From Apostichopus japonicus (lineage: Eukaryota; Echinodermata; Holothuroidea; Aspidochirotida; Stichopodidae), in contig NC_092575.1 in NCBI RefSeq assembly GCF_037975245.1, positions 20,971,841 through 21,031,840 on the forward strand: a stretch of DNA of 60,000 nucleotides, in the 5' to 3' direction. Every line of letters begins with the position of its first letter. Within the stretch, counting starts at the first letter, position 1. The position numbers were made by a program, and so were the translations under genes. This document shows, one piece after another, positions 1-12,677 of this stretch. The notes beneath the pieces are model-generated. The model was not told where the DNA came from. It made no database searches and was given only the letters and a program-made list of their open reading frames with translations.

Positions 1-516
1 CAATATTTATAACATGAAAGCATGACTATGGATCTAGCTATATTTATACAGTTTGAGAGCATACAGTAACTATGGTTTAACGTTGATGTATAAATTTACA
101 AAATTGACTACTTCATAAATATCTGGTTTTCATCTATATTAATTGTTTTTGTACTTTTTACACCTTACATGTGTTTTTTCCTAACTTGCAATTTCTGGTA
201 GAAAATCATATAAATTGGTGATGCAGTTCACTTGCACTGAACTACTGTACTGTACAATAACTTCATTGACTATTACACTGTGTGTGTAATGAAATGGGAG
301 TCTGTACTGTTTTCAAGTACTTAATTACACACATATTTTCATTTGACATAAGAACACAGTATTTATAATTAATGAGGCTGGTGTATATAGACAATAGAAC
401 TAGGAACCTTAATGGTACTCATAAATCTCAAATGGAGTTATAAAATGTATTGCGATTATTAAAATGAATTAATTTCCTGAAGAGCATCAACCGATTGGAG
501 TATTAACATACCATAT
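1..516. other. No gene recognised
   Basis: AT-rich sequence with no convincing open frame, RNA gene or repeat that I can identify. Confidence 0.6.
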
Positions 517-665
517 AGGTTGAGACTAGTGGTACACTAGTAGTTGTTACTCAAGCGTTGAGCGATCATCAGACAACTGCAAAAACAGTTGTCTGATGAT
601 CGCTCAACGCGTGAAACTCTGAGTAACAACTACTAGTGTTCCACTAGTCTCAACTAGTCTCAACC
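517..665. repeat. Palindromic element A, beside a (TA)n tract
   Basis: Perfect 25-bp inner inverted repeat (555-579 with 586-610, loop 580-585) inside longer imperfect arms that begin AGGTTGAGACTAG and end CTAGTCTCAACCT. A short (TA)n tract follows at once. The left arm lacks about 8-9 bp (the GAGTTTCAC block) that the right arm keeps as GTGAAACTC. Shares its core with the elements at 41.3 and 50.8 kb. Confidence 0.9.
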
Positions 666-2940
666 TATATATATATATAAATATACATATATATGTATAT
701 ATATACAGAGTATGGATAACATTCACTGTGCTATACTCTGACGGCATGGGACTTCCATCTGCAGCACATACTGTACATATATTACCAAGCTTCACTGCAA
801 GTAGTGCAGTTATTATTTACCCCATACCATCCTGAAAACTGTCTGAATTTACTGTCTCTTCCATATGGACCTCATGTACCATCTCTCTTCATTTTTTTAT
901 CTCATTTTCTTATCTCTTTTACACCTATGCTAATACTCTCACTCTGGATTTTTTATTAGTTCAAGTTTCTCTGTTAATCAGGTTGCAATGCGTGTATGTT
1001 TCTATTGTCAAGCATACCAGCGTGTATTGAGGGTATCAGTAGGTATCAGTTACAAGAGTGATAAAATAAAATACTCTACAGTTTTTTGTGAAAGAAAAAG
1101 GAAACTCTTCACTTTTTGCTGGCATAATAAAGTTACAAGGACACCATAGACTGGTTTCATGAGAGTTTTTTCCTACTTTTACGAAATTGCCAAGCATTGA
1201 TTCATTTGCTTCTATAGTTATTTGCAAACTATAGTACAGTGGATTGAAAGATGCTAAACACATGCTGTGAAACTAACTTTAAAAATATGTACCTTAACAT
1301 CAGTGGTAGTGGTAGAGTGTTTCATATAGGTTGGAAAAAAATTTGATCTTGGTTTGAGGAAGCCTAACCACAAGTTCACCTGAAAACGTTATGGACAGAA
1401 TGGTTCCTCGGTGATTTCTATACCTTCAATCTTTAATAAAACCATTTCAATTACACTTTTTTTTAAAATTATATATTCCTCATGATAAATGGTACTTTTT
1501 ACCTAGAGCTACCTCTCTTAATTTCCCAACAAAAGAGCACTTTGCCACTTTTATTTACAAAAGTGAAAAAGGGTACTTTCCATTAACACAAATGGGAAGT
1601 CCAGTGTATTTTTCCCAAAAAAGGGCACTTTTTAGTTTGTTTTTTTCTTCCAAAAAGGAATTGAATTATATTTGGGGTTTATTTTGCTATTTAAATTGTA
1701 ATTTGATTGTATTTCTTGATACAAAAATTGTTTTCCTTTCTTTTTGTGTTGCAGTCCTGATTAGCCATATTCACAAAGGAGGTACTATCCAGGGCCACCA
1801 TCTAATCCGAATCCAATCAGCTGACAGTATAAATTACAACCACGAACGGTAAAATACAAGTCCGCAAGCAGCTCAGCAGTAAGACAACAAGTATGTTAGT
1901 TACTAAAATGGTGTAATTTATTTAAAGAGTTTATTTATCTGCGTAACAAATTTCCTATTGAAGATGTGGCTTCTGGCAAGTTCCTAATACGGGAGAGTCA
2001 GATTAACTCATAAAATGGTGGGGTACTTTGTTTACTACTCAGTCTTCAATAAACGCTAAGTCAACATGTTATTTGGCAGTTTGTGTGTAGCTTGGGTGTC
2101 CTGTCTTTTTCAGCAGGTTGCCTTTCTGGACATGTCTGCCTTATCTTGTGGTGCGTGAGACACAGATCTCTGGCCATGTCTAACATGCCCTATCGCACAG
2201 GTTTATGACCTCTGAAAGGCCCCCTGGCATAGCGAGTGACAGAGGTAAACGGTGTCGATTATCCCAGCCGATAGTATCAGGTACCAAGTTCAGAGTCGAT
2301 CACAAGCTATACTCGATACTCTTGCCTAATTATGTAACAGGCTGGGCTCATGTGACTGTGATACCTGCAATTGACCGGTTACTGAATGCAATCGTAAGTT
2401 GCTGGACCAGACAACTTTGGGGGGGGGGGTGGGGGAGGGTGCGTCCAAGTACACGAACAGCATTAAACGGTAGTATTGAGATTTTGTGTCAGAGCTGCTC
2501 TAGTTTCACAGATATTTATGTGTTGTCAGTAAAATGGGTTCACCCACCTGCATGCAAACCCATGCAGTGTTGTGTTAACTTTTATTTGTTTTATACTATG
2601 GAATTTATCTGCCCAATTAATTTTGCCCAAAAGAATTGAGTGATTTTTCTCACAGTTGTATAGAGCTATTTTTTCAAGTCATGTCAAAATCAAGTCATTT
2701 TTGGTTTTTCTTTTATATGTGTGTGTGTGTCTTTCACTCGCTTTTTGACATTTTCTGCAGTAATACAATATACACTGGAGATATCAAACTTTTGTAATAT
2801 CGATGGGTGGGTTTTGTACCATAGTATTTTTCAACGGCTCTTTCGTGAATTTCATACCACCAGTTTCTATTGTTCAGTTCCATCTATGTAATGCTAAGTT
2901 CTAACAGTCATATATATATTTGTTGCCTCACAATGTAGAG
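666..2940. other. No firm gene; (TA)n and weak exon-like pieces
   Basis: Holds a short (TA)n tract at 667-705, a G-run at 2421-2431 and a 144-residue open frame at 2205-2639 that resembles nothing I know. Two weak exon-like pieces, at 1755-1848 and near 1964-2005, are described under findings. Confidence 0.5.
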
Positions 2941-3160
2941 GTACCACAGTCCACATGATTATTAAGGTACAAGTACTGGAGAAGCTGTGACCGTTGGATG
3001 AATCAAGTCTGCTTTGAAATTCGCTTGATCACCAATGAGATAGGAAGACAGTTGACTCATCAGAACATGTTTAATGATATAATTGTTTCCTAATTTAACC
3101 TTGAACAGGAATCGTTCAGAGGTCTCATTGGTAGTTTGTATCACTTGTAATTTTGACTTA
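2941..3160. repeat. Dispersed direct repeat, copy 1
   Basis: About 215 bp beginning TACCACAGTCCACATG and including TTGATCACCAATGAGATAGG. It recurs at 3929-4150 in the same orientation with moderate divergence. Family unknown. Confidence 0.8.
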
Positions 3161-3210
3161 CATAGCACACAAGCTATATACCGTATAGCAACAGGATGTG
3201 GTGTCTTTTT

Positions 3211-3315
3211 TCACCCTGTGTTACGTGGTCAACATGGTACTTGTGTTACGTGGTACCCTGTGTTACTTGGTTAACTTGGTACGTGTGTTACGTGGTACGG
3301 TGTGTTACATGGTTT
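3211..3315. repeat. Minisatellite with unit TGTGTTACGTGGTAC
   Basis: About five degenerate copies of TGTGTTACNTGGT separated by short variable spacers. Confidence 0.8.
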
Positions 3316-3928
3316 TGGTATCTGTTCATTCTCAGCTTGTGCAGCTATAAGTACTACTTATTACCCTGCTTAGAATTACCTAAATATTTTGGTATGATCT
3401 TTTTTCATAATCAGCTCATTCGTTACTGTGTGTTTTTAATGTCGTTATATAGATTGTTACTGTCTTGTATAAATACATTTTTTACTATCACCTTCCTCTG
3501 TAATCTCAATACTGCCATAGATATCAGATTTCGTCCAAAGACTCACAACTCAAGGATACCACGTGTAAAATTCATTGTTACGTCTTCAGTATCGTGGGCT
3601 CTATTTTTCTTTACTATTTTTTTTATTGACTCCACGTAAATATCGACTTATCAGATGTTTAAATCATTTCTTTGCCAAGATTGTCTGCACACACAGAATG
3701 TCCCCTGTGAACAGATATTCTTTTCTATTGAAGTACAAGTAGTTGGTACATTTTAATGTTTAGGGCAAAATGCTTGGACTGTGAAATATCAAAGACTAAT
3801 CTTCTGCTTAAAAGTCATCCTTAAACTGCTATTCGTGGTGCTGCTATAAGTAATTTAATATGACATAGCAAATCATGAACAGCAAACAGACTGGGACATT
3901 AAAGACAACAAAATACTAATAAAATGGA

Positions 3929-4150
3929 TACCACAGTCCCACATGCTTATTAAGGTTCAAGTACTATAGTAGCTGTGACTGTGGCTGGATCTAGTCTGCT
4001 TTGAATTTTGCTTGATCACCAATGAGATAGGAAGATAGTTTACTCATCAGAACATATTAATAATACAATTTTTTTCTTATTTAACCTTGACTAGGAATGG
4101 GTTAAAGGTCGCATCGGGTGCTGTTTGTATTACATATGAGTAGACTTTAA
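3929..4150. repeat. Dispersed direct repeat, copy 2
   Basis: Second copy of the 2941-3160 repeat, about 990 bp downstream, in the same orientation with scattered substitutions and small indels. Confidence 0.8.
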
Positions 4151-4913
4151 TAGGTAGCTCACGAGCTATATACAGCTACTTGTGTTTGTGTGTTTCTATG
4201 TGACGATTCATAACGTAATTTAAGGCATGAACAAGCTATATACTTGGTATGTGGGTCCACACTATTGAGCAATAATGTTGATGTGGTAAAAGGTCATTTT
4301 GAGGTCCGACAGTGGTCACAGTTTGAAAACCTGAGAATAACAACAAAAGTAAAACTTGGATCCACTTCATACCTGGTGAATCCATCGTTAATATCAAGTG
4401 CAAGGATCTTGTGTACAGTCATACATTAAAATTTTCTCTTAACAAAATTTGGCAAGGAATCAATAAAACTGTTGGATTTCTGATTTTCATCAAATGATGT
4501 CCTTATGGAACAAATTAATGATTCCACACATTTCTAAACATTTCATTATCCAGACTTGTTGTCAGATTTAAGAGGGGACAATTTTGTAAAACTTTAAATC
4601 ATGTTTATGGATATTTTCTGAAGTAGATTTGTTCAAGGGCTTCCCAGTGAGTAGACAGTGCTATCCAAATTACTTCCATTATGTTTATTTATGTTTTATT
4701 TGCATTTTTTGTCATCCACTGAAGTAATATGTACTGACATGAAATCATAATGTTCATATGTCAGTAAAATTTTGAGTTGTTTAGTCAGGTACTTTGTCTT
4801 TCCAAGTTTTATTTCTTTTGAAAAAAAAATGTTTGTTTTACATTACTTATTTTTTTTCTTCCCTTTTTGAAGAAAAGTTGCAAGAAAATGATTGTCGTCA
4901 AAAGTGTCTGTTG

Positions 4914-5150
4914 TAGGTTGGTTTTTAGCAAAGCATAGTGTCTGTGCAAGTATTTTTCAAAATTGTTTATTTTTAACAAGATAGGAATAACAATAAGGAA
5001 TAACAACAAGGAATAACAATAAGGAATAACAATAGGTTGGTTTTTAGCATAGTGTCTGTGCATGTATTTTTCAAAATTGTTTATTTTTAACAATAGGAAT
5101 AACAATAAGGAATAACAATAAGGAATAACTGTATTCTGTAAGTGATGGAT
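4914..5150. repeat. Tandem duplication of about 120 bp with nested GGAATAACAATAA units
   Basis: The block GGTTGGTTTTTAGCA followed by TAGTGTCTGTGCA and a T-rich stretch occurs twice (from about 4917 and 5036). Each copy ends in several copies of GGAATAACAATAA. Confidence 0.85.
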
Positions 5151-5199
5151 TGAGTGTGTGTGTTTTTTATGAAACAATTGGTTTTTTAACACCATAACT

Positions 5200-7320
5200 C
5201 ATCATGTAACGTCGAGATGCGTGAAATTCTTACTAAGTTCAAGAGCCTTGGCATCTTTCTGTAGAGGTTGACTTTCATTTGTTGCTAAGAACAGCCTGAA
5301 AACCTTGTCAACACAACTGCAGAAGTGAAGCTTATAGTACAAACTCTATGCTTGGCAAGTTGATCCACCTTCATAAGTATAAAAAATGCTATGCAAAGTA
5401 GCAGAGGTTAAAGGCCATTTCTGATTGACAATGGTTAAAGTCTGATCAACTTTAAACGTAACTGGGAAAGGACGGCCTTTTTATGAACTTCATATTTAGT
5501 CTGTAGATCTAACTAAGTACAGGAATGTTTGTGTTAGTTTGGTAAGGTTGAAGATCATTAAGGCAACAGCTCATGCTTACTGCAAAAGTATGGCTTGGAT
5601 GAACGTCATTAATTTGTCGATGGTGAATCCACTTTTATGAATAAAAGAGGCTCATTCTGTTTCTTTTCTATGGAGGGCATTGTCTGTGGATTATGAAATT
5701 GTGCTAATTTGTAAAATAAGTCATAAACTTTATATACTGAAGAAACTTGCTGATGACTTCCATTTAACATCGACTCATCATTACTTGAAATATTATGTGT
5801 GCATTGTTACTATTGAATATTCAAATGTGGCAAGGAATCACTTCAGCCTGTGAACTTTACTAGTATTTTGAATCCACAATTTTCAGCATTCGACTTAATG
5901 ATGAGTCTTTGTGACATTTGGATTAATTAAAAATTTCATGGATCTGTCTAAAAAAGAATAATTAATTAGGATGAAAAAGTAAAAAAAGACTCATCAAAAA
6001 ATGATGATGCTAATTCAGTCTGTGTTGTCAAAACTGATGTTTACTGAACATTAATAGGTTCAAGGTTTGCGTCAGAAATGTTAAATTGTCTAAGCATTAA
6101 AATAATGAAATTTGTTACTTTTTTGGGGGGGGGGGGGGCAAGGGGGGTTGTCTTCAAAGGCATTATGTCTGACTTTACAGATATTTAGACGGTTTCATAT
6201 AGACTCTATATCATAACAAAATATTGCAGATTGAAACTTTCAATATTATTCACAACAATTGATACTTTTTTTGTATCAAGGGCATTACTCATTTTTATTG
6301 AGGACAATGTACCAGGTTTTACAACTCAAAACTGTTTAATCTACATTTCATAATCATACTGCCAGTATTAATTCTACTTCTGCATTTAAAAGCAGAACTT
6401 AAAAATTAAGTGAATGGTTTAAAAATGTAATGATCAGATTTTAATGGAATGAGGTCATCTTCATATTAACCTTCCTTTGATCTGTCATCTGTCATACCAA
6501 GACAACTGGGGAAAGGGGGGGGGGTGGAGAAGGGTTGTGGTGGGTCACATCTGATGCTTTCCCTTACAAAGTTGGAGCACTTACACCCTACTAGAACAAA
6601 GAAAAGGTGCAGTGTTTTATAATTGATTACATGAGAATACTGACACTGTTCATTTGTTCGTAAAGTTCCCTGAAGACTTGTTTATCGGAGTCACATGCTG
6701 TAATGCTTCCTCTAAGAACCTGAGTGGTTAAACCCCACCATAAGAATGACACTGCTGGGGTGTGATGGGTTCAAATTTGTATGTGAGAAACTAACACAAA
6801 CTGTTACGTCCATTCTGTTCTAACAGCTGGTGGGGGTAGGAATGCCCTCACTGAATTTATGATCTTAAACTTGTAGCAGGTTTCTGAGTAGGAACTAAAA
6901 TGTTGAACATGAGTACTATTCACCTGCCAAGACAGCAAATTGTGCTACAAGTATCCAAGACATTGTAACAAAAATTGTGAAAGTTTTAAAAAAATTATGG
7001 AAAAGCCCTCGATCCGCATGTGCCAGCAAACGAGATTGTTTGAATACAAGAATGGGTGGTTTTGTCTTTGCCAAATCAATGTACAAAAGTTATGCATGCA
7101 CAACTGGATAATTGTCTATTTTATCATAAATTATTATTTACAAGGATATATAGTTATTTATTATTCTCATCATTGCTAGTTGAAATAAAAGAAACTTTTA
7201 CACATATTCCAAAGAGATGTAAATTGTTTTATCTAATTTTTGAACTCTTTACTTTAAAATTCTTGCCGAAGGCAGAAGGAATCTATTCGATGGTGATTGC
7301 GTGTGTATGTGACACTTGCT
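5200..7320. other. No gene recognised
   Basis: AT-rich, with a G-run at 6125-6138 and another near 6517-6525. Around 6721-6778 a GAGTGGTTAAA and a GGGTTCAAATT lie at a spacing that loosely recalls tRNA A and B boxes; too weak to call a SINE. Confidence 0.5.
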
Positions 7321-7329
7321 CATAAACGC

Positions 7330-8070
7330 TCTTAACTTCAGAAGGATAACTGAGGTACATTTCATATTTGGTATACATGTAAGTTCCCCTTGGGTAGAAC
7401 TGGTTTGGGATTGATTGTTGTTTGTAATACAGGTCATTCGAGGTCAGCATGGATTGAAGTCTGAGACATTCTTCACACAATAACACAAGAATGACAATGT
7501 CAAAGGTCATTTGAGGTCAACAGAGGGAAAACCTTGTAAACACAATATCTCAAGGAAGGTTGCCTATGCAGTTCTTATAATTGGCATATGAATTTCCAGT
7601 AGTTTAGTAAACCCTATTGATTGTTGTGGAGGTCAAAGGTCATTTGGGGTCAGCAGTGGGCAAAATGTGAACACATCAAAAGTGCTATATCTCCAGAACC
7701 AGAACATGAAAGGAGCTCATATATGATAGCCTTGTATGTTGTATAGTGTGTACACAATTTGATGTAGGTCAGAGTTCATTTAAGGTCACCAGGTGTCAAA
7801 CTTGAACACTGTAAACACAATATTTCCAGATAGCAAACTGCAGTAGCTGGTGTATATAACTTCCCAATAATGAGTACAAGAACTCTATTGTTTTTGGTGG
7901 AGGGTATGTGTCCTTTGGGCTGAGCAGAGGTTACGCTCTGGAAATATTAAACATGACATAAGAAAGGCAGTTTCATCAGATGTCATATGACTTTCCTATA
8001 GTGAGTACAAGAGCCTAGGAATTAGTTGTGAAGGTCAAAGGTCAGCAAGGGGGAAGTGTAAAAAAAAATC
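7330..8070. repeat. Degenerate tandem array with AGGTCA half-sites
   Basis: Roughly 190-bp divergent units, each with a stretch like GGTCAAAGGTCATTTGAGGT, an AACACAATAT block and a GAGTACAAGA block. It contains two exact AGGTCAAAGGTCA sequences (7630-7642, 8032-8044) and a DR4 arrangement at 7504-7519. Related fragments appear near 4285 and 8649. Confidence 0.65.
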
Positions 8071-8648
8071 TTAAAAGCACCGTAGCTGGATAAATTTGCT
8101 TTCAAGTTGAGACTTCTAATTTGCTTCAAGTCAATGGTTGTTTAAAGCTGGCAGTAATCAACCCCTGAAAACCTTTCTTTTTAGTTAAGGAGTGGTCAGT
8201 AAATAAGCTTTTGGTTTCAGTGTGACATTTTGTGCAAGGACATGGTGTACAGGCACAAAGCACATAATTGTCAGACCTTAATTGAACTTGTTGTTATGAA
8301 GTTGAGAATGATTTTTATTTTCAAGAATTCAACTAGTAATTCCTGAAAGTTTACACCATGTCAGGGTAATCATTATTCTCACTATCTTGAAATACATCCA
8401 TGCTCTCACCATACTTAATTGGTACATGTTTAAAGATGTCATTTGTATCTAGGTTTAGTCAGAAATTACTTCACAATATCTTAAAATGCTCTGAATTATC
8501 AATATTAAAGACCTCAGGGATTTATTTTGACACAGAACACTTGACCTTATCGCATTACAGTTGTCCATACACAACGTTTGTTTATTTCAACAAGTACATT
8601 CAGTGACGGATATTGTCCAACTATTTGCCCAATTATGATGCTGATTGA

Positions 8649-8664
8649 AGGTCATTTGAGGTCA
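8649..8664 (+). promoter_or_regulatory. DR4-type AGGTCA repeat
   Basis: AGGTCA TTTG AGGTCA, an exact direct repeat spaced by four bases, the class bound by thyroid-hormone or LXR-type nuclear receptors in animals. It probably belongs to the repeat family at 7.3-8.1 kb, so regulatory function is not shown. Confidence 0.3.
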
Positions 8665-8669
8665 AAGTC

Positions 8670-11600
8670 TGGAGACATATCTTTGTGAATGACTTTTCTG
8701 TGTCATAGGCTTTGACTTTTCCTCTTTTTAAGTGGCTGAGAGGGTTTCCCACAAATATATTTCTGTCATCACATTTCAGAAGTGTAATACCTTTGCAATG
8801 ATAAAGTTTAATATCAGGAACCCTTTTCAGATGTTCTGGTACTTTGACTTCAGAACAAATTTTCCTCAGTTGCTCTATCAATGAGATGATTCCATATACA
8901 GTACAAACTTATAATAATGCAAGGAATCACTAAGCCTGCTGGCTTTCTGGTTGAGTTTTGTTTCATAAGGATAAAGGAAATGAAAATATTCATGTAAAAT
9001 GAATTTGTGTGTTTTGGGAGGGGTGGGGGTGGGAAGGAAGACCTGCCATATATGGATCAAACACCACAGAAGAGTTAAATGTTTTATGAATAAACCATGG
9101 GATGGTATTTCTGAGTTGCTGTTGTATGGTCAACCTTTGCATAACTGTCGATCTTGCAAGATAAAACAGAGAACAGAAAAGCAAAACAAGTAAGAAGTTA
9201 CGTTTATTACTTTGCTTAAAGGAAGATTAAAAGAAGTGTTAATTTTTTTTTATTTCTCCATTTGAACAAAAAGAAGGAAAAACATACAAAACAGTTTGTG
9301 CAGTAAAGTCTGCCCAAAATAAAGCAAGTACTGCATGATGCAAGAACCCACTATGACAACCGACTACCCACTTCAACCCACCACAACCCACTACAATTTT
9401 TTTTTCTTTCAAATGTCCCACAAGAATGGAGACTGAACATTTCTGCACGATTGCCAATATTGAGCCAATTCTCTCAACTTCGCAGTACATCGGAAAAGTG
9501 GTTTATACAAGGGATGCTGAATGGAACAAACACTACACACATGATCCTATAGACATTCGACAGGATTCAATAGAGGGTGTGAGGTACTACTGTATGCACC
9601 CAACTAAGTAGTAATCAACTATCTACAAAACAGTTCCTCACTACATGGTATGAAACAAAATTACTTCCGAAAGTTAAGACCATCTTGAAGGCTTGACAAG
9701 AAAATTAAAGGATGTATACAATGAAAATTAATCAAGAGAAATTAATAAGTCACCAGCTACTTCCATTCAATTTCCCTGATCTCAAATTAAAAAAACAAAA
9801 ATGGTGATTCATTTTGCAAAATTACAGCAAGCATTCATTTACAGCCATAGCTCAACAGTATTTTTGTTTCCCCATTCATTGAGGTATTATTTAGTAATAA
9901 CTTAAAATATCTTAATTGACAAGGAGAATATTGTAGGTTCAAAACCTATAGCAGAACACATTTTAAGTTCACAACCTGTTTTTTTTTTGAGAACACAAAT
10001 TTTTAGCAGTTTTTACCCTGCCATGAAACTTGAGGTAATACTGGTCTTTTTACAGATTTCTTATGTTACCCTTCTGTTTCTTATAATATTTTGAAATCTG
10101 TAAAAAGGACAATTTCATTAAGTCTTTGATGCTAAAATAAGCAATGAGGTATGATAAAATAACTCATCCATAGTGAACTTAAAACAGGTCACATGTGGTG
10201 CAAAGAAAAAATTTGAATAACTTTACAGACAGACAGACAGGCTTGCAATCACAATCTCAATTGGAAGTAGCATCTCACCACCTTCTGCTTAAGAAATGTT
10301 TCAGAAACATAAAAACATGCCTCCATCACCTCCGACGCCCCCCAACCTCATTGACGCTAATATATTAAAAGACAAGGAACCGGTGGGGGTGGGAGGGCCT
10401 GACAGTCTGCCCGAGATGACCCACAAAATTATTCACAGATATCAATCATATTTTGTGAGTGATAATCTATGAATAAGTTATTGAATATAAAAGAAAAAGA
10501 ATTTTGCAAAAGAAGAAAAAAAAAGAACGTGAAATATATATTTACAAGAATTAATGTTTCTCCCATAGACCCTTCCACTCTTCAATAAAATTTAAAATGG
10601 ACTCACAGCAAAATAACTCTTCATGAAAACTGAGCGTATTTAGTCGATAGATTTAATTTTTCCCTGTGCTTTCCAATTTGCCAAAAGGTAGAGTAACCCC
10701 TTAGATGTTCTTACCATTTTTGAGTTCCTTATTTTTTTTTTACATTTACCAACAATGTGAGGTGGTTTTGCTGTGAGAGTGTGATCAAAGATTTAATAAA
10801 ACACACAATTTGATTCAGTTCACTTATTATGATGAAGAAATTTTTAATTTTTCTTTCATAAATAATTTGGGAATATTAAAAATAGCTTACTTTCAATAAC
10901 CAAACATCAACCAACTGAATGAATGAAAATACTGTTTTGAAAGTTGTGTGCTTTGCTTTTACAGATGGTGGAACAAAAAATACAAAAAAATATCCACCAG
11001 AAAACCTTAATACCCAATCCACTGAGCTGATGTATAGTCTTGTTTCATTATGCATGATTTGTTTTTTGAAATTCCCTACAGTTAAGGACATACAGTCACA
11101 AAACCAGGACCAGAAGGAAAAAAAATTTGTTCCCTTCATGTGACTCACTTAAATCCACAAATATTTCCACCGATGTAAACTATCACCTCAAAATATGAGA
11201 TGTTAACAAAAAAACAAAACAAAAACAAGCCAGCTTCTTCACCACCCAGATCATTTCAGTCCCGTACAGTTATTGGGTTATTAACTGTGAGCGATAAACT
11301 CAAAAGTCTTGGCATACTGCAAGGGTTGAAATAATCCAAACTTCAACTTATATATGTAGGTATATCTATCTAACACCATTCAAAACTACATACTGCTATA
11401 GTTCAGCTAGGCCTTGGGTTTTCATTCTTAAGCACACTTCTGTCCAATGTTTGGGCATAATATCAGGATAACAGGTACAGTTCAAAAGACTCTGACGTTG
11501 AGCCACCACGAAGGACATCTCTTAATAATAATCTTGGAGAGTATGAAAGTAAACATTCATTAATTGTAAAATATGGTAAGTGCCCAAGAATCCCAGATAA

Positions 11601-12016
11601 TTATAATTATATTAATAATAATAATAATAATAATGGTAATAATCCCAGAATGACTCTGACAAGAGCAGCTATTTTACTCCATTTAAATGCAATATAAGAA
11701 TATGGCAAGTGGTATGTAATATCAGACAATTAATGCAGCGAAAAAAGAATTCACATTTCAAGGAGTATTTCTGTCATTGACAAAAAAGAGCAATACACTA
11801 ATGAATAATTATATATCAAAGAAATACAGACAATTCTAGAGACTAGGGAATGACTTAAGTCACATAAGCATTCATAAATATATATTGAGACTAATAATAA
11901 TGGTGATAATAATAATAATAAAAAAAAGTTTAAAAACAATAAACTGGAACAGCTGATTTTTAAATTTTTGGATTTTTTAAATTTTTGGAATTCTGTTGGA
12001 AATAAGACAAATGAAT
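8670..12016. other. Intergenic DNA, no gene recognised
   Basis: Downstream of BCKDK. Contains small ATT/AAT microsatellites (11611-11645, 11889-11925) and A/T-rich tracts. The short open frames here show no recognisable domain. Confidence 0.55.
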
Positions 12017-12022
12017 TTTATT
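12017..12022 (-). terminator. Candidate poly(A) signal for BCKDK
   Basis: AATAAA on the minus strand (TTTATT on plus), about 510 bp past the BCKDK stop codon. It is a plausible mRNA 3' end, but AATAAA is common in AT-rich DNA and no transcript supports it here. Confidence 0.4.
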
Positions 12023-12532
12023 CACCTTCTTTCTTGTCTCACATTTCTCTCTTTTGGTTCCTACTGAATATTTGCAAGCTATCAATGACACTTTATACTT
12101 TCATGCAGCTTAGTTAATGGTTACAAGTCAAATTGGGCAATGTCCCATGAGAATAATGAGACCACGTATTTCTTTGGACGCAAATGAGCTGGTTCTACTA
12201 GCTTTGTACAAAACATACAGAGGTGATATAGCGAGTCGGGAAAGCAAAATGAAAAAAAAAACACTGTGACGTTGCCTGGGCAACGTAGTAATATAATAAA
12301 GAGATTCACACATATATACATAGGACAACTATCACACACTTTCACTTTAATTTATGCTTTTCTGATGATTGTGGTATAAACGCTGAAAACTTCTGACAGA
12401 GAGGTAAAAATACATTTCAACCACAAACCACCATGCATTGTACATTTGTGACATCACAAATTCAAATATCGGGGATAAAGAGGGCGACGAACATCAATGA
12501 GGAGGAGAGCCGCCGGTCAGGCGTGTCTTGAT

Positions 12533-12677
12533 TTAAATTCTGAAGCTGTCGTGCTTGCCGTCAATGTGACGTAGTCTCAGGTACACGTCCGTACCGATTC
12601 CCTGCATAGTCTGGGTGGTCAGAGAGCCTCCCAGGTATTCTGCGTAGGCTTTGGAGACCGGTAGACCAAAGCCAAAC
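12533..12677 (-). CDS. BCKDK: BCKDK coding exon 10 (residues 348-395) and stop
   Basis: Final 145-nt coding exon. It completes G348 of the G2 box GFGFGLP, continues with [11 protein letters not shown] and [15 protein letters not shown], and ends SFRI then TAA at 12535-12533. Acceptor TTACGTAG. Confidence 0.97.

Noticed and set aside
2205-2639. A 144-residue plus-strand open frame
   Set aside because: Reads through a G-homopolymer, shows no domain or conserved-looking composition, and has no splice context.
12361-12385. CTGATGA followed by GAAA near 12.36 kb as a further hammerhead
   Set aside because: The intervening sequence does not form helix II, and there is no pairing stem I or UH site at the right place.
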